Assembly (NCBI RefSeq): GCF_009664975.1
Contig: NZ_WJXB01000008.1
Location: 62,001 to 126,000, forward strand
Source: Paenibacillus monticola
GTDB taxonomy: Bacteria; Bacillota; Bacilli; Paenibacillales; Paenibacillaceae
DNA: 64,000 nt
Direction of reading: 5' to 3'
Both the position numbers and the translations under genes were made by a program. This document shows, in pieces, positions 9,109 to 17,840 of this stretch (positions are counted from its first letter, which is position 1; each line of letters opens with the position of its first letter). The notes under the pieces were generated by a model. It saw nothing but the letters and a program-made list of their open reading frames with translations. It was not told where the DNA came from and made no database searches.

Positions 9109-10203
9109 TTAGACAAGCACTATTTTGTTCTTCCCCGTCCGCTTCGCTTCGTAAAGGGCATCATCCGTTTTTTGGAAGATGGAGTTCTTGGAATCCGTAC
9201 CTGCTAAGTCATGCATCCCGATGCTCACTGTCACCGTTTTGCCTTCCATTTCACTTATGGACATCCCTGCGATCCCCGTCCGTATTCGCTCCATAATCTC
9301 ATAGGATTCTTTCAGCGTCTTGGCGGTCAGAATAATTGCGAATTCCTCTCCGCCATAGCGAGCGGCAAAGTCGTCAGGTCCAACCTCCTTCAACACAATC
9401 GCTGCCACTTGCTTAAGGACAATATCGCCAATACGGTGCCCATACAAATCATTTACCAGTTTAAAATTATCAATATCCATAATTCCCAGTTGCATCGGAA
9501 ATGGATTGTTCTGCTGGTGTTCAATTAGCCAACCTAAATATTCGTGGAAGGTTTTATGATTGTACAAATCGGTGAGGGGGTCGATCTTGGATAGACGATC
9601 CATAATGATGTTCTGAATCCGCAGATCTTGTTCGGATTTCACCGAAACTTTCAAAGACTGTATGAGGTCTTGACCGCGGGCGATGATACCGAATCCAGCC
9701 AGTGAAGTCCCAGTAAAAAGAATAGCTATAATGATATTATCTATGCGCAAGGTGTAATCGTAGGTTGATGTGTTAAAGAACAATAGAATGATATAGAAGA
9801 GACAAAAGGCAGTAGAAGCCAGCAAATAGCTAATTTTTAAATAAATCATAGAAACAAGCAGTGGAAGCAGCATAATAAGGGGTTTGACATGAATTTCCGG
9901 GCTGATATACATGATAATCAGGATCGCGAACAGATGACTAGCAACGGTAATTGAAAGTTCGGTGAGTTGAGATTTATGTCTATATATATATTCCAGAATT
10001 AAGTTCAGAATAAATATAAAAGAAGCAGGAACTAGCACATGAACGGAAAAATAATTTCCGATCGACAGTTGAGGCCTCGTATACCACATGGAAAGGCTAA
10101 CGAAAATTTTACTCGCCAAATATACAAAAAGTACAATCCAATGGGCATTGAGAAGCATACGGTTCCAATAGTTCTGGCGAGGAGTTTGCGGAAGGGTAAA
10201 CAT
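9109..10203 (-). CDS. Membrane-bound diguanylate cyclase (GGDEF)
   Basis: 364 residues: roughly six transmembrane helices in the first 195 residues, then a GGDEF domain with the motif ARYGGEEFAIIL (GGEEF is an active variant). The segment VGPDDF before it lacks the RxxD product-inhibition site. Predicted role is synthesis of cyclic di-GMP from two GTP in response to an unknown membrane signal. It converges with the GGDEF-EAL gene at 5874 and shares a terminator with it. The membrane domain resembles MASE-type sensors but I cannot name the class. Confidence 0.88.
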   Translation of the reverse strand: MFTLPQTPRQNYWNRMLLNAHWIVLFVYLASKIFVSLSMWYTRPQLSIGNYFSVHVLVPASFIFILNLILEYIYRHKSQLTELSITVASHLFAILIIMYISPEIHVKPLIMLLPLLVSMIYLKISYLLASTAFCLFYIILLFFNTSTYDYTLRIDNIIIAILFTGTSLAGFGIIARGQDLIQSLKVSVKSEQDLRIQNIIMDRLSKIDPLTDLYNHKTFHEYLGWLIEHQQNNPFPMQLGIMDIDNFKLVNDLYGHRIGDIVLKQVAAIVLKEVGPDDFAARYGGEEFAIILTAKTLKESYEIMERIRTGIAGMSISEMEGKTVTVSIGMHDLAGTDSKNSIFQKTDDALYEAKRTGKNKIVLV

Positions 10204-10374
10204 AAGATGTTCCTCTTTTCCGGTGATGATAGTTATATATTCGACAAAATCCCATTAGTTCCTTCCAAGGGATGTAATAATGACAATGTTCGGATTTCAC
10301 CTATCCTATTAGATGATTTATAGTGTATTTCATGAATATGTAATATAAAGACGAATTATTAAGGGAGTATTAAC

Positions 10375-10403
10375 TTGACACATTCGTTTATTTTCTATAA
10401 AAT
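10375..10403 (+). promoter_or_regulatory. SigA promoter of the purine riboswitch transcript
   Basis: TTGACA (10375-10380), 17-bp spacer, TAAAAT (10398-10403). The spacing is optimal and the start would fall some 20 bp before the aptamer. Confidence 0.85.
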
Positions 10404-10432
10404 TTCAATTGGCTCATAAAATAAATATGCTG

Positions 10433-10497
10433 TTCGTATATCCTCAATGATAAGGTTTGGGGGTTTCTACAGGGAACCGTAAATTCCTGGCTACGAA
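10433..10497 (+). ncRNA. Purine riboswitch aptamer, guanine-type
   Basis: All conserved blocks are present: P1 TTCGTA (10433-10438) with TACGAA (10492-10497), P2 CCTCAA with TTTGGGG, loop TGATAAGG, the GTTTCTAC junction, P3 CAGGGA with TTCCTG and the CCGTAAA loop. The specificity base before the 3' P1 strand (C74 in xpt numbering) is C at 10491, the guanine/hypoxanthine class; adenine aptamers have U. It precedes the FAD oxidoreductase gene at 10583. Confidence 0.93.
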
Positions 10498-10538
10498 TAG
10501 GGTGCTTTTTGCATACCTATGAAATAGTCGGGTTTTTT
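10486..10538 (+). terminator. Riboswitch-controlled terminator overlapping the aptamer
   Basis: CCTGGCTA (10486-10493) can pair with TAGTCGGG (10525-10532), enclosing inner stems ATAGG/CCTAT and TGC/GCA, followed by six T. The 5' arm is part of the aptamer P3, junction and P1, so aptamer and terminator exclude each other. That arrangement predicts that ligand binding permits transcription. Confidence 0.65.
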
Positions 10539-10582
10539 GTTGTTCTATAATAGGAAGCTTTCAGAACTTTTAGGAGGATATG

Positions 10583-12016
10583 ATGAGTAAATATGATGTG
10601 ATAGTAGTTGGTGCAGGTCCGGCTGGAATTTTTGCTTGCTATGAGCTGACGCGTAAGGCGCCACATTTAAAGGTGCTGCTTGTAGACAAGGGTCATGATA
10701 TCTATCGCCGCAATTGTCCTATTCTGGAGGAGAAAATCAAACTGTGTCCACCCGCCTCAGGCCGCAAGGAATTTGCTGGCTGTATGCCAGCCTGCTCTAT
10801 CACTGCCGGCTTTGGGGGAGCAGGAGCTTACAGTGACGGCAAGTTTAATATCACAACCGAGTTCGGTGGCTGGATGACGGATTATTTACCTCCATCCAAG
10901 GTGCTGGAGCTGATCCGTTATGTTGACGATGTGAACCTGGAGCATGGAGCTACATTGAATATTACTGACCCTACCACTGAAAGTATCCGTAGTATTGAGC
11001 AGCGCGGTTATGCTGCCGGATTGAAGCTGCTGCGGGCGCAGGTACGTCATCTGGGTACAGAACAGAATCTGGAGATTCTTAAATCTATATATGAGTATTT
11101 GAAGACACGTATTGAGATGGTGTTTAAGACAGAGGTCCAAGACATTAATACCGTCAAGGAACAAGGGGCACAACGCATTACGGGTATAACGTTCAAGAAT
11201 GGTGATATCCATGAAGCCGCGCTCGTGATGATTGCACCGGGCCGCGACGGTTCAGCTTGGCTGACTGAGATCCTGAAAAAACGTAGGCTCAAAATGTACA
11301 ATAACCAGGTGGATGTTGGTGTGCGTGTGGAAACCTCAGATGTGGTTATGCGTGAGATCAATGAGCATCTGTATGAAGGCAAGTTCATCTTCAATACTTC
11401 TGTGGGCACCCGTGTGCGGACCTTTTGCAGCAATCCTTCCGGACATGTTGTTGTGGAGAACCATAGTGGAGTCATGGCGGCGAATGGACACTCTTTTAAA
11501 GACCCAGCACTCGGTTCTAAGAATACTAACTTTGCCTTGCTGGTCTCGCATACCTTTACAGAGCCTTTTGATAAACCGAATGAGTACGCTCGGGAGATCT
11601 GCAAAAGAGCAAATGATTTGTCAAACGGCGGGGTAATTGTGCAAAAGTACGGTGACATTCTGCGCGGACGGCGCTCGACAGAAACACGGATCAGTGAAGG
11701 GTTTCTGGAGCCAACGTTGAAAGAGGCCGTTCCGGGCGACCTTGGGCTGGTGTTGCCGTACAATACCATGAAGAGTTTGATTGAGATGGTAGAGGCCCTG
11801 GAAAAAGTAACACCAGGTATCGCCTCTGAACACACTTTGTTCTATGGAGTAGAAGCCAAATTTTATTCGGCCCGGCCGAAACTAACAGAGAAATTCGAGA
11901 CGGAAATTGCTGGTTTGTACTGCGGCGGTGATGGAGCAGGAATTACTCGTGGTCTGGCGCAGGCCGGAGCCGCCGGAGTATGGATTGCCCGGGCGATGAT
12001 GGAGCGGATGGAATAG
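10583..12016 (+). CDS. NAD(P)/FAD-dependent oxidoreductase (COG2509-like)
   Basis: 477 residues with an N-terminal FAD dinucleotide fold (VIVVGAGPAGIFACYEL, residues 5-21) and a C-terminal FAD-binding signature ending in CGGDGAGITRGLAQAGAAG. The segment LCPPASGRKEFAGCMPACSI contributes three cysteines, one or more possibly redox active. The family is annotated as uncharacterised FAD-dependent dehydrogenases; substrate unknown. AGGAGG at 10572-10577 fits ATG 10583 better than the ATG at 10580. The gene is alone behind a guanine-type riboswitch, so its role is presumably tied to purine metabolism or salvage; that link is inference from the leader RNA. Confidence 0.8.
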   Translation: MSKYDVIVVGAGPAGIFACYELTRKAPHLKVLLVDKGHDIYRRNCPILEEKIKLCPPASGRKEFAGCMPACSITAGFGGAGAYSDGKFNITTEFGGWMTDYLPPSKVLELIRYVDDVNLEHGATLNITDPTTESIRSIEQRGYAAGLKLLRAQVRHLGTEQNLEILKSIYEYLKTRIEMVFKTEVQDINTVKEQGAQRITGITFKNGDIHEAALVMIAPGRDGSAWLTEILKKRRLKMYNNQVDVGVRVETSDVVMREINEHLYEGKFIFNTSVGTRVRTFCSNPSGHVVVENHSGVMAANGHSFKDPALGSKNTNFALLVSHTFTEPFDKPNEYAREICKRANDLSNGGVIVQKYGDILRGRRSTETRISEGFLEPTLKEAVPGDLGLVLPYNTMKSLIEMVEALEKVTPGIASEHTLFYGVEAKFYSARPKLTEKFETEIAGLYCGGDGAGITRGLAQAGAAGVWIARAMMERME

Positions 12017-12090
12017 AAAGTATTTCATTTCACAAACTCTGCTGATATAATGTTAGGATATATAACATCAGCAGAGTGGAGTGGGTGTGA

Positions 12091-12582
12091 ATGATACGGA
12101 ATCGCCGAAGCCTAGGTTTGTTAGTCGTTCTATTACTGCTTATAGGTCTGTACAGTGTGTGGATTGAGATGTTCTGGGTACATAAGCTTGTATTCGTGTC
12201 CTTTATGGTCTTGCTGGGACTGATTTCGTGGTGACAACGGATTGACTGCATGGAGCACTTGAGGAGATCAGCCGACATACTGAGGAATTGCAGCAGATGG
12301 AAGATTATTCACATGCATATGAGATAGACCTGCGGAGACGCAGCTACGAAGCTAAGACGAATATAGAGGGTGCTTTTGAGACTATTTTACTCTGAACCTG
12401 CGGCAGGTCTGCTGAACGCCAAACGGCGGGAATGGTGGAGTGGAGCGATGGATGAAGGCGAATTTGTCTCGAAGCCATATGTTTCAGCCATTACGAAGCG
12501 CTCTTGCATTACCCTGTTGCGGGCGATCAGGAATCGCCAGGGAGAGATCGTGGGTGTGGTTGGCATAGATATAGCGGTGTAA
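12091..12582 (+). pseudogene. Decayed Cache/PDC-sensor domain gene
   Basis: From ATG 12091 (preceded by GAGTGGGTGTGA) the frame encodes a 47-residue hydrophobic start (IRNRRSLGLLVVLLLLIGLY) and hits TGA at 12232. Another frame then reads EEISRHTEELQQMEDYSHAY, and after a further shift a third segment contains FVSKPYVSAITKRSC and GEIVGVVGIDIAV. Those last motifs are typical of dCache/PDC extracellular sensor domains of chemoreceptors and kinases. The simplest reading is one membrane-anchored sensor gene broken by frameshifts. No kinase or chemoreceptor signalling domain remains. Confidence 0.65.
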
Positions 12583-12876
12583 GACTAGTCTCACCATTCT
12601 TTCATAAAGTATCGTTTCTCGCGGAAGCGGCGGCCGTCCCTGAAAGGACATGCTAGCCGTTTCTATTGCGTGTGCAGAGATCAGCGCTCGTTACCCCTTA
12701 TTAGGAAAACATGGACTACACTAACCAAACGGGCAGTTTCCATTCGTTCAAATCCTCCCCGCATAATAAGAATATATGTTCTTTCTGTAACAGAAACCCA
12801 GAGATTGGGGAACATAGACAACAACAGAAACGATCCTTATAATGAACCGATAGATTGTCCTTTGGAGGCCGTGACC

Positions 12877-14538
12877 ATGCAATATACGTTTACGATTCTG
12901 CTGCAGCTGTTTGAAAGAGCTGCCTTGTTATTGATGTGTCTATTTGTACTGACGCGTCTGCCGCGATTTAAGGAGATTTTTCAAAAAGGGGCTTACACTC
13001 CTCAGGAGCTTGTCATAGGTTCGGTAATTTTCAGCGCCTTCGCCATCTTCGGGACGTATAGCGGAATTAATGTCGAGGGCTCGCTCGTTAATGTGCGGAT
13101 CATCGCCATTATGGCCGGGGGGATACTGTTCGGTCCATGGGTAGGACTTATAACGGGTATCATTTCAGGGCTGCACCGTTTTCTAATTGATATCGGAGGG
13201 GTCACCTCTGTGCCCTGTCTGATCACGAGTATTACAGCTGGTGTAGTATCGGGTATGATTTACCGGCGCGTCTCTAGTGAACGCCGCTGGATCGCGGGTA
13301 TTCTGGCTGGGATGGGCTGTGAGGCGTTAACGATGGTGCTAATTTTGGTTATGGCTAATCCTACGTCACTGGGCGTGGATATCGTATCCAAGATTGCTTT
13401 TCCGATGATTATCAGCCAGCTTAGTGTTGGCATGATCGTGATGCTCGTGCAGAGTGTGGAGGGGGAGAAAGAGCGGATAGCCGCTAAACAATCCAAGCTG
13501 GCGCTCGATATTGCCAACAAGACACTGCCCTATTTTCGCACCATCAATCCACAGTCACTGCGCACCATTTGCCAGATTATTAAAGAAGACATTGGAGCGG
13601 ACGCGGTGGCGATTACGGATACGCGCTTGATTCTTGCTTATATCGGTGTTGGAGAGGAGTATTATGCCACGGCCAACGAGATTATTAGTGAAGAAACGAA
13701 GGAGACGTTGACCAGTGGCGAGATCACGATCCGCAACGACGATACGGATTATCTTCATTCACAGATTAAGTCACTAATCATTATCCCCCTAAAGGAGAAG
13801 GGAGAAGTGACGGGAGCGCTGAAGATTTATTACACCAAAGCTCACAAAATCACCTATTCACTTCAAGCCATGGCGGTTGGATTGTCGCAGATTATCTCTA
13901 CATTGATGGAAGTATCACGGGTGGAGGGCATTAAGGAAATGGCTAACAAGGCGGAGCTGAAGGCACTGCAGACGAGCATTAATCCACACTTTCTGTTCAA
14001 TGCACTGAATGCGATTATCTCCTTCATCCGGATTGACCCCGATAAAGCACGAGAGCTGATTGTGAATTTATCAGGGTATATGAGATACAATCTGGAGCTG
14101 ACGGACGAATTCATTGATATTAAGCGGGAGCTGCAACAGGTTCGGCAATATGTGGAGATTGAAAAAGCACGTTTCGGTGACCGTCTTACAGTGCTGTACG
14201 AGATCGACGAGGTGCAGGTGCGTATTCCCAGCCTGATCATTCAGCCGCTTGTAGAGAATGCGATTATCCATGGAATCCTCAAGGAGAAGGGAACGGGGAA
14301 CGTGACAATCTCGGTAAAAGATCAAGGCGATACCGTACGGGTCGGCATTAAGGATACCGGAGCCGGCATTAGTCAGGAGACTATAGAGAAGGTCTACAGC
14401 GGCAATATGCCGGAGAATAAGATAGGACTGTTTAATGTACACCAGCGGGTGAAGCTGATCTATGGAAAAGGACTTACGATCCACAGGTTAGATAAAGGGA
14501 CGGACATCTATTTCGATGTTAAAAAGGAGAGCCGATGA
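12877..14538 (+). CDS. LytS/YpdA-type sensor histidine kinase
   Basis: 553 residues from ATG 12877, chosen because GGAGG lies at 12863-12867 and the protein then begins exactly at the first transmembrane helix; the longer open frame from 12670 adds an unconvincing stretch. Domains: 5TMR-LYT membrane sensor (about 1-190), GAF-like domain (about 215-345), His-kinase domain with phospho-acceptor in INPHFLFNALNAI, and HATPase with PLVENAIIHGI and DTGAGIS. It overlaps the regulator gene by 4 bp (ATGA). In E. coli and B. subtilis this kinase class responds to pyruvate-related signals, which fits the transporter downstream. Confidence 0.88.
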   Translation: MQYTFTILLQLFERAALLLMCLFVLTRLPRFKEIFQKGAYTPQELVIGSVIFSAFAIFGTYSGINVEGSLVNVRIIAIMAGGILFGPWVGLITGIISGLHRFLIDIGGVTSVPCLITSITAGVVSGMIYRRVSSERRWIAGILAGMGCEALTMVLILVMANPTSLGVDIVSKIAFPMIISQLSVGMIVMLVQSVEGEKERIAAKQSKLALDIANKTLPYFRTINPQSLRTICQIIKEDIGADAVAITDTRLILAYIGVGEEYYATANEIISEETKETLTSGEITIRNDDTDYLHSQIKSLIIIPLKEKGEVTGALKIYYTKAHKITYSLQAMAVGLSQIISTLMEVSRVEGIKEMANKAELKALQTSINPHFLFNALNAIISFIRIDPDKARELIVNLSGYMRYNLELTDEFIDIKRELQQVRQYVEIEKARFGDRLTVLYEIDEVQVRIPSLIIQPLVENAIIHGILKEKGTGNVTISVKDQGDTVRVGIKDTGAGISQETIEKVYSGNMPENKIGLFNVHQRVKLIYGKGLTIHRLDKGTDIYFDVKKESR

Positions 14539-15263
14539 GAGCGATAATCGTAGAGGATGAAGTGTTGGCCCGGCAGGAGCTGGCCTTTCTGATAGAGGCG
14601 CATAGCGGCATTGAGATTGCCGCCCAGTTTGAGGACGGGCTGGACGCGCTTAAATATCTGCAGACAGAAGAGGTGGATGTGCTTTTTCTGGATATCAATA
14701 TTCCCTCGATCGACGGTGTGCTGCTGGCCCAGAATATTAGCAAGTTCGCGGTGAAGCCCTATATCGTGTTCATCACCGCGTACAAGGAGCATGCTGCAGA
14801 GGCTTTCGAGATTGAAGCCTTTGACTATATTCTTAAGCCCTATAGTGAGCTGCGGATCAAAGCGATGCTGCACAAGCTGGAGGGAGCGTATGCGGCCCGC
14901 AACCAACATACGGAAGAAGGACATATTCCGATCAGCGACAAGGTGAACCTGTGGAAGGACGAAAAGATTATTGTCGTCGATGCCGATCAAATTTATTACG
15001 CTTCAGCTCAGGAGAAGACCACGAGCGTGATCACCAAAGGTGAAGAGTATAGTATGGCACTTAGCATCAGCGACTTTCATAGCCGGCTGCCACAGGATCG
15101 TTTCTTCCGCTGCCACCGTTCCTACATCGTCAATCTGTCCAAGATTAAAGAGATCATTCCCTGGTTCAACAATACCTATCTGCTGCGGCTGCATGATTTG
15201 GACTTTGAAGTGCCGGTCAGCCGCAGCCGGGTCAAGGAATTCAGGCAGATTATGCGTCTCTAG
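14535..15263 (+). CDS. LytTR-family response regulator
   Basis: 242 residues: receiver domain with acidic pocket (VEDE) and phospho-acceptor Asp in VLFLDINIP (about residue 55), Lys in YILKPY, then a C-terminal LytTR DNA-binding domain (FFRCHRSYIVNLSKIKEI). Start overlaps the kinase stop, indicating coupled translation. LytTR proteins bind pairs of short direct repeats; a candidate pair lies at 15274-15325 before the transporter gene. Confidence 0.92.
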   Translation: MRAIIVEDEVLARQELAFLIEAHSGIEIAAQFEDGLDALKYLQTEEVDVLFLDINIPSIDGVLLAQNISKFAVKPYIVFITAYKEHAAEAFEIEAFDYILKPYSELRIKAMLHKLEGAYAARNQHTEEGHIPISDKVNLWKDEKIIVVDADQIYYASAQEKTTSVITKGEEYSMALSISDFHSRLPQDRFFRCHRSYIVNLSKIKEIIPWFNNTYLLRLHDLDFEVPVSRSRVKEFRQIMRL

Positions 15264-15273
15264 GAGCAGTTCA

Positions 15274-15325
15274 TGCTGCATTTCCGTCATCTCATTCCAG
15301 ATTTCTCTCAAAACTGCTGCGTTTC
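15274..15325. promoter_or_regulatory. Direct repeat before the OFA transporter, candidate LytTR site
   Basis: TGCTGCATTTC (15274-15284) and TGCTGCGTTTC (15315-15325) differ at one base and are 41 bp apart, roughly four helical turns, in the intergenic region between the regulator and transporter. The spacing is longer than the usual 21 bp of LytTR repeats, so this is tentative. Confidence 0.35.
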
Positions 15326-15386
15326 GCTAGAATAAAGTTATAAAAGAAATGCTAGCAGCAAACGGATGAGAAAGAGGGAATGGATC

Positions 15387-16661
15387 ATGAGTACGGCAAT
15401 GGCTACGGCAATGACTAGGGATACTAAAATCCCGAAACGCTGGCTTATAGTGCTGGGTACAGTAATTATGCAAATGGGGCTAGGTACAATCTACACATGG
15501 AGCCTGTTTAATGCCCATCTTGTAACCAAATTCGGGTGGGAGCTTAGCTCTGTTTCTATAATTTTTTCCATCACTAGCTTTGCGTTAGCCTTTGCTACCT
15601 TGTTCGCAGGTAAACTGCAGGATCGGTTTGGCCTCCGCAGACTGACCGCTGTTGCAGGGATTATGCTTGGACTTGGTTTAATACTCAGTTCTCAGGCTAG
15701 CTCCCTTCCGATGTTCTACCTGTTGGCGGGCGTAGTTGTAGGGTTTGCAGACGGTACTGCTTACATTACTTCGCTATCAAATCTCATTAAATGGTTTCCG
15801 AAGCATAAAGGGTTAATCTCCGGTGTATCCGTCGGCGCTTATGGAACAGGAAGCCTGATCTTTAAATATATTAACGGCGGCCTGATCGAGTCGGTGGGTG
15901 TGTCGAGTACATTCCTGTATTGGGGAATGATCGTTATGGTGATGATTGTCATTGGTTCGCTGCTGGTCAGAGAAGCTCCGATACCGGCAGCACAAGTTAC
16001 TTCGGCGGTTGCTGCATCCGGCGTACCGACTGTGCAAAAGGACTATACGGTCAAGGAAATGCTGCGTACGAAGGAAGCTTATCTACTGTTCGTTATTTTC
16101 TTCACTGCTTGTATGAGCGGCTTGTACTTGATCGGGATCGTCAAGGATATCGGCGTGAAACTGGCCGGGCTGGATGTACAGACGGCAGCAAATGCAGTAG
16201 CCATGATCGCCATTTTCAATACGGCTGGACGTCTGATTCTTGGAGCGTTATCGGATAAAATGAGCCGCTTGAAGCTAGTTGGTGCTTCGCTTGCCGTCAC
16301 GGCTATAGCGATGCTGACACTGAGCTTCGCAACCTTGAGTTATGGCCTCTTCTTCGCTTGTGTAGCTGCAATTGCTTTCTGCTTCGGGGGTAACATCACG
16401 GTGTTTCCGGCGATTGTCAGTGACTATTTCGGCCTAAAGAATCATAACAAGAACTATGGTATTGTGTATCAGGGTTTTGGAATTGGAGCCTTATCCGGTT
16501 CGTTCATCGCCGCTTTCTTGGGAGGATTCAAGCCTACCTTTATCGTCATTGGCTGCTTATGCCTGCTGGCTTGCCTGATCGCGGTTTCCCTCAAAGCACC
16601 AATGCACAAGCAGAAGGAAGAAAAGGGAGTCAGCCTGAAGCCTTATGGGCAGACGGCTTAA
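15387..16661 (+). CDS. MFS transporter, OFA (oxalate/formate antiporter) family, YhjX-like
   Basis: 424 residues with twelve hydrophobic segments. Sequence features are close to E. coli YhjX as I remember it: LGTIYTWSLFN, GFADGTAYITSLSNLIKWFP, KGLISG, FTACMSGLYLIGIVKDI and NKNYGIVYQGFGIG. YhjX is a pyruvate-induced putative pyruvate transporter controlled by the LytS/LytTR pair YpdAB. Start 15387 has AGAGGGA upstream; the ATG at 15366 lacks a ribosome binding site. Neighbouring kinase and regulator genes support the same regulatory unit. Substrate is inferred, not shown. Confidence 0.88.
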   Translation: MSTAMATAMTRDTKIPKRWLIVLGTVIMQMGLGTIYTWSLFNAHLVTKFGWELSSVSIIFSITSFALAFATLFAGKLQDRFGLRRLTAVAGIMLGLGLILSSQASSLPMFYLLAGVVVGFADGTAYITSLSNLIKWFPKHKGLISGVSVGAYGTGSLIFKYINGGLIESVGVSSTFLYWGMIVMVMIVIGSLLVREAPIPAAQVTSAVAASGVPTVQKDYTVKEMLRTKEAYLLFVIFFTACMSGLYLIGIVKDIGVKLAGLDVQTAANAVAMIAIFNTAGRLILGALSDKMSRLKLVGASLAVTAIAMLTLSFATLSYGLFFACVAAIAFCFGGNITVFPAIVSDYFGLKNHNKNYGIVYQGFGIGALSGSFIAAFLGGFKPTFIVIGCLCLLACLIAVSLKAPMHKQKEEKGVSLKPYGQTA

Positions 16662-16709
16662 CCATATAGATAGATGTTGGCTGATTGATGAAATAGAGAG
16701 AACACAGCA

Positions 16710-16758
16710 AAAAGGGACATCCTAAAGGCCATGTTAATGGCTAAAGGATGTCCCTTTT
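16710..16758. terminator. Bidirectional terminator
   Basis: Fourteen-bp arms AAAAGGGACATCCT / AGGATGTCCCTTTT with an inner GGCCAT/ATGGCT stem, between the convergent transporter (end 16661) and aldo/keto reductase (end 16770). Confidence 0.88.
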
Positions 16759-16769
16759 GGTGTTCGCTT

Positions 16770-17747
16770 TTACCAGGCATAAGCCTCAGGTGCTGGCTTG
16801 CCGGGTCCCGGGAAAATATTGCTTAGCTCAACCATAGTAGCCTCGGCTAAGACGATCTCAACAGCTCTTAGTGAATTTACAAGTTGTTCCTGGGTTCTTG
16901 GACCGATGATCGGCGCAGTCATCGCCGGGTTCGCCAGCAACCAGGCCAAGGCCACATTGGATTGGGTTTCTCCTAGATCGGAACAAAGAGCGGCGAAACG
17001 CTCCAATTGTGGTCGTCTAGCTTCGATCGCATTGGTTTCTTGAGCAGATCGGGAGCCTTTTTGCGGATTAAGCGCGTTCTCCCCTAGTAAGCCGCCTGCA
17101 AGCGGGCTCCAGGCTACAACCCCAATTCCGTGATGTTTGGCCGCCGGCAATACTTCAAGCTCCGGTTCGCGGCATAACAAGCTGTATTTATGTTGTTCGG
17201 AGACCAGTCCGAGAAGATTCCGCGCTTTCGCTTCGGCTTGTGCCAGTGTAAGGTGCCAACCGGCAAAGTTACTGGAGCCGATATAATCGACAGTTCCTTT
17301 TTGCACAAAGGATTGGAAGACTTCCCATAACTCATCCCAGCTCACGCTTAGATCCACATGATGCATTTGGTAGAGCTCGATATGATCGGTCTTCAATCTT
17401 CGCAAGGAACCTTCGAGATGTCGCCGGATCTTATAGGCAGAGAGTCCACTCTCCGAATTGGGTCCATCGTTAGGGTCTTGCATATCGCCATATACTTTGG
17501 TGGCAAGAACGACACGTTCGCGTCTATTACCGCCTTTGGCGAACCATTTCCCAATAATTTCTTCGGTATGCCCACGCTTCTCGCCACCGTAGCCGTTCGC
17601 TGTATCAAAAAAATTCACACCCGCATCCAGTGCAGCATCCATGATCCGAAAGGCTTCTTTTTCATCTGTGCTTTGACCAAAATTCATTGTTCCCAAGCAA
17701 AGCTGACTTACTTTCAAGCCTGTACGTCCCAAGTTAACATATTTCAT
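16770..17747 (-). CDS. Aldo/keto reductase
   Basis: 325 residues, TIM-barrel NADPH-dependent oxidoreductase. Visible tetrad: Asp in NFFDTANGYGG with Tyr of NGYG, Lys in VLATKVYG and His in YQMHHVDL. The N-terminus MKYVNLGRTGLKVSQLCLGT is the standard strand of the family, and C-terminal IIGPRTQEQL is a cofactor-binding segment. It lies downstream of, and in the same direction as, the SDR-merR operon, with a gap of 93 bp; co-regulation is possible. Likely reduces reactive aldehydes; substrate unknown. Confidence 0.9.
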   Translation of the reverse strand: MKYVNLGRTGLKVSQLCLGTMNFGQSTDEKEAFRIMDAALDAGVNFFDTANGYGGEKRGHTEEIIGKWFAKGGNRRERVVLATKVYGDMQDPNDGPNSESGLSAYKIRRHLEGSLRRLKTDHIELYQMHHVDLSVSWDELWEVFQSFVQKGTVDYIGSSNFAGWHLTLAQAEAKARNLLGLVSEQHKYSLLCREPELEVLPAAKHHGIGVVAWSPLAGGLLGENALNPQKGSRSAQETNAIEARRPQLERFAALCSDLGETQSNVALAWLLANPAMTAPIIGPRTQEQLVNSLRAVEIVLAEATMVELSNIFPGPGKPAPEAYAW

Positions 17748-17840
17748 TGTATGCCGCCTCTAATTCGAATTTTCCAATAATTTAGATAATAACCATTTTC
17801 TTGATGCACATCTTAATAAATTACCCTTGAATGATGGATC

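Noticed and set aside
10433..10497. Adenine riboswitch
   Set aside because: The specificity base is C (10491), not T, although the expression platform looks like an adenine ON switch.
11047..11835. 262-codon minus-strand ORF inside the FAD oxidoreductase gene
   Set aside because: Antisense shadow with no ribosome binding site and no recognisable motif.
12670..12876. Upstream extension of the LytS-like kinase
   Set aside because: No ribosome binding site at 12670; ATG 12877 has GGAGG and begins at the first membrane helix.
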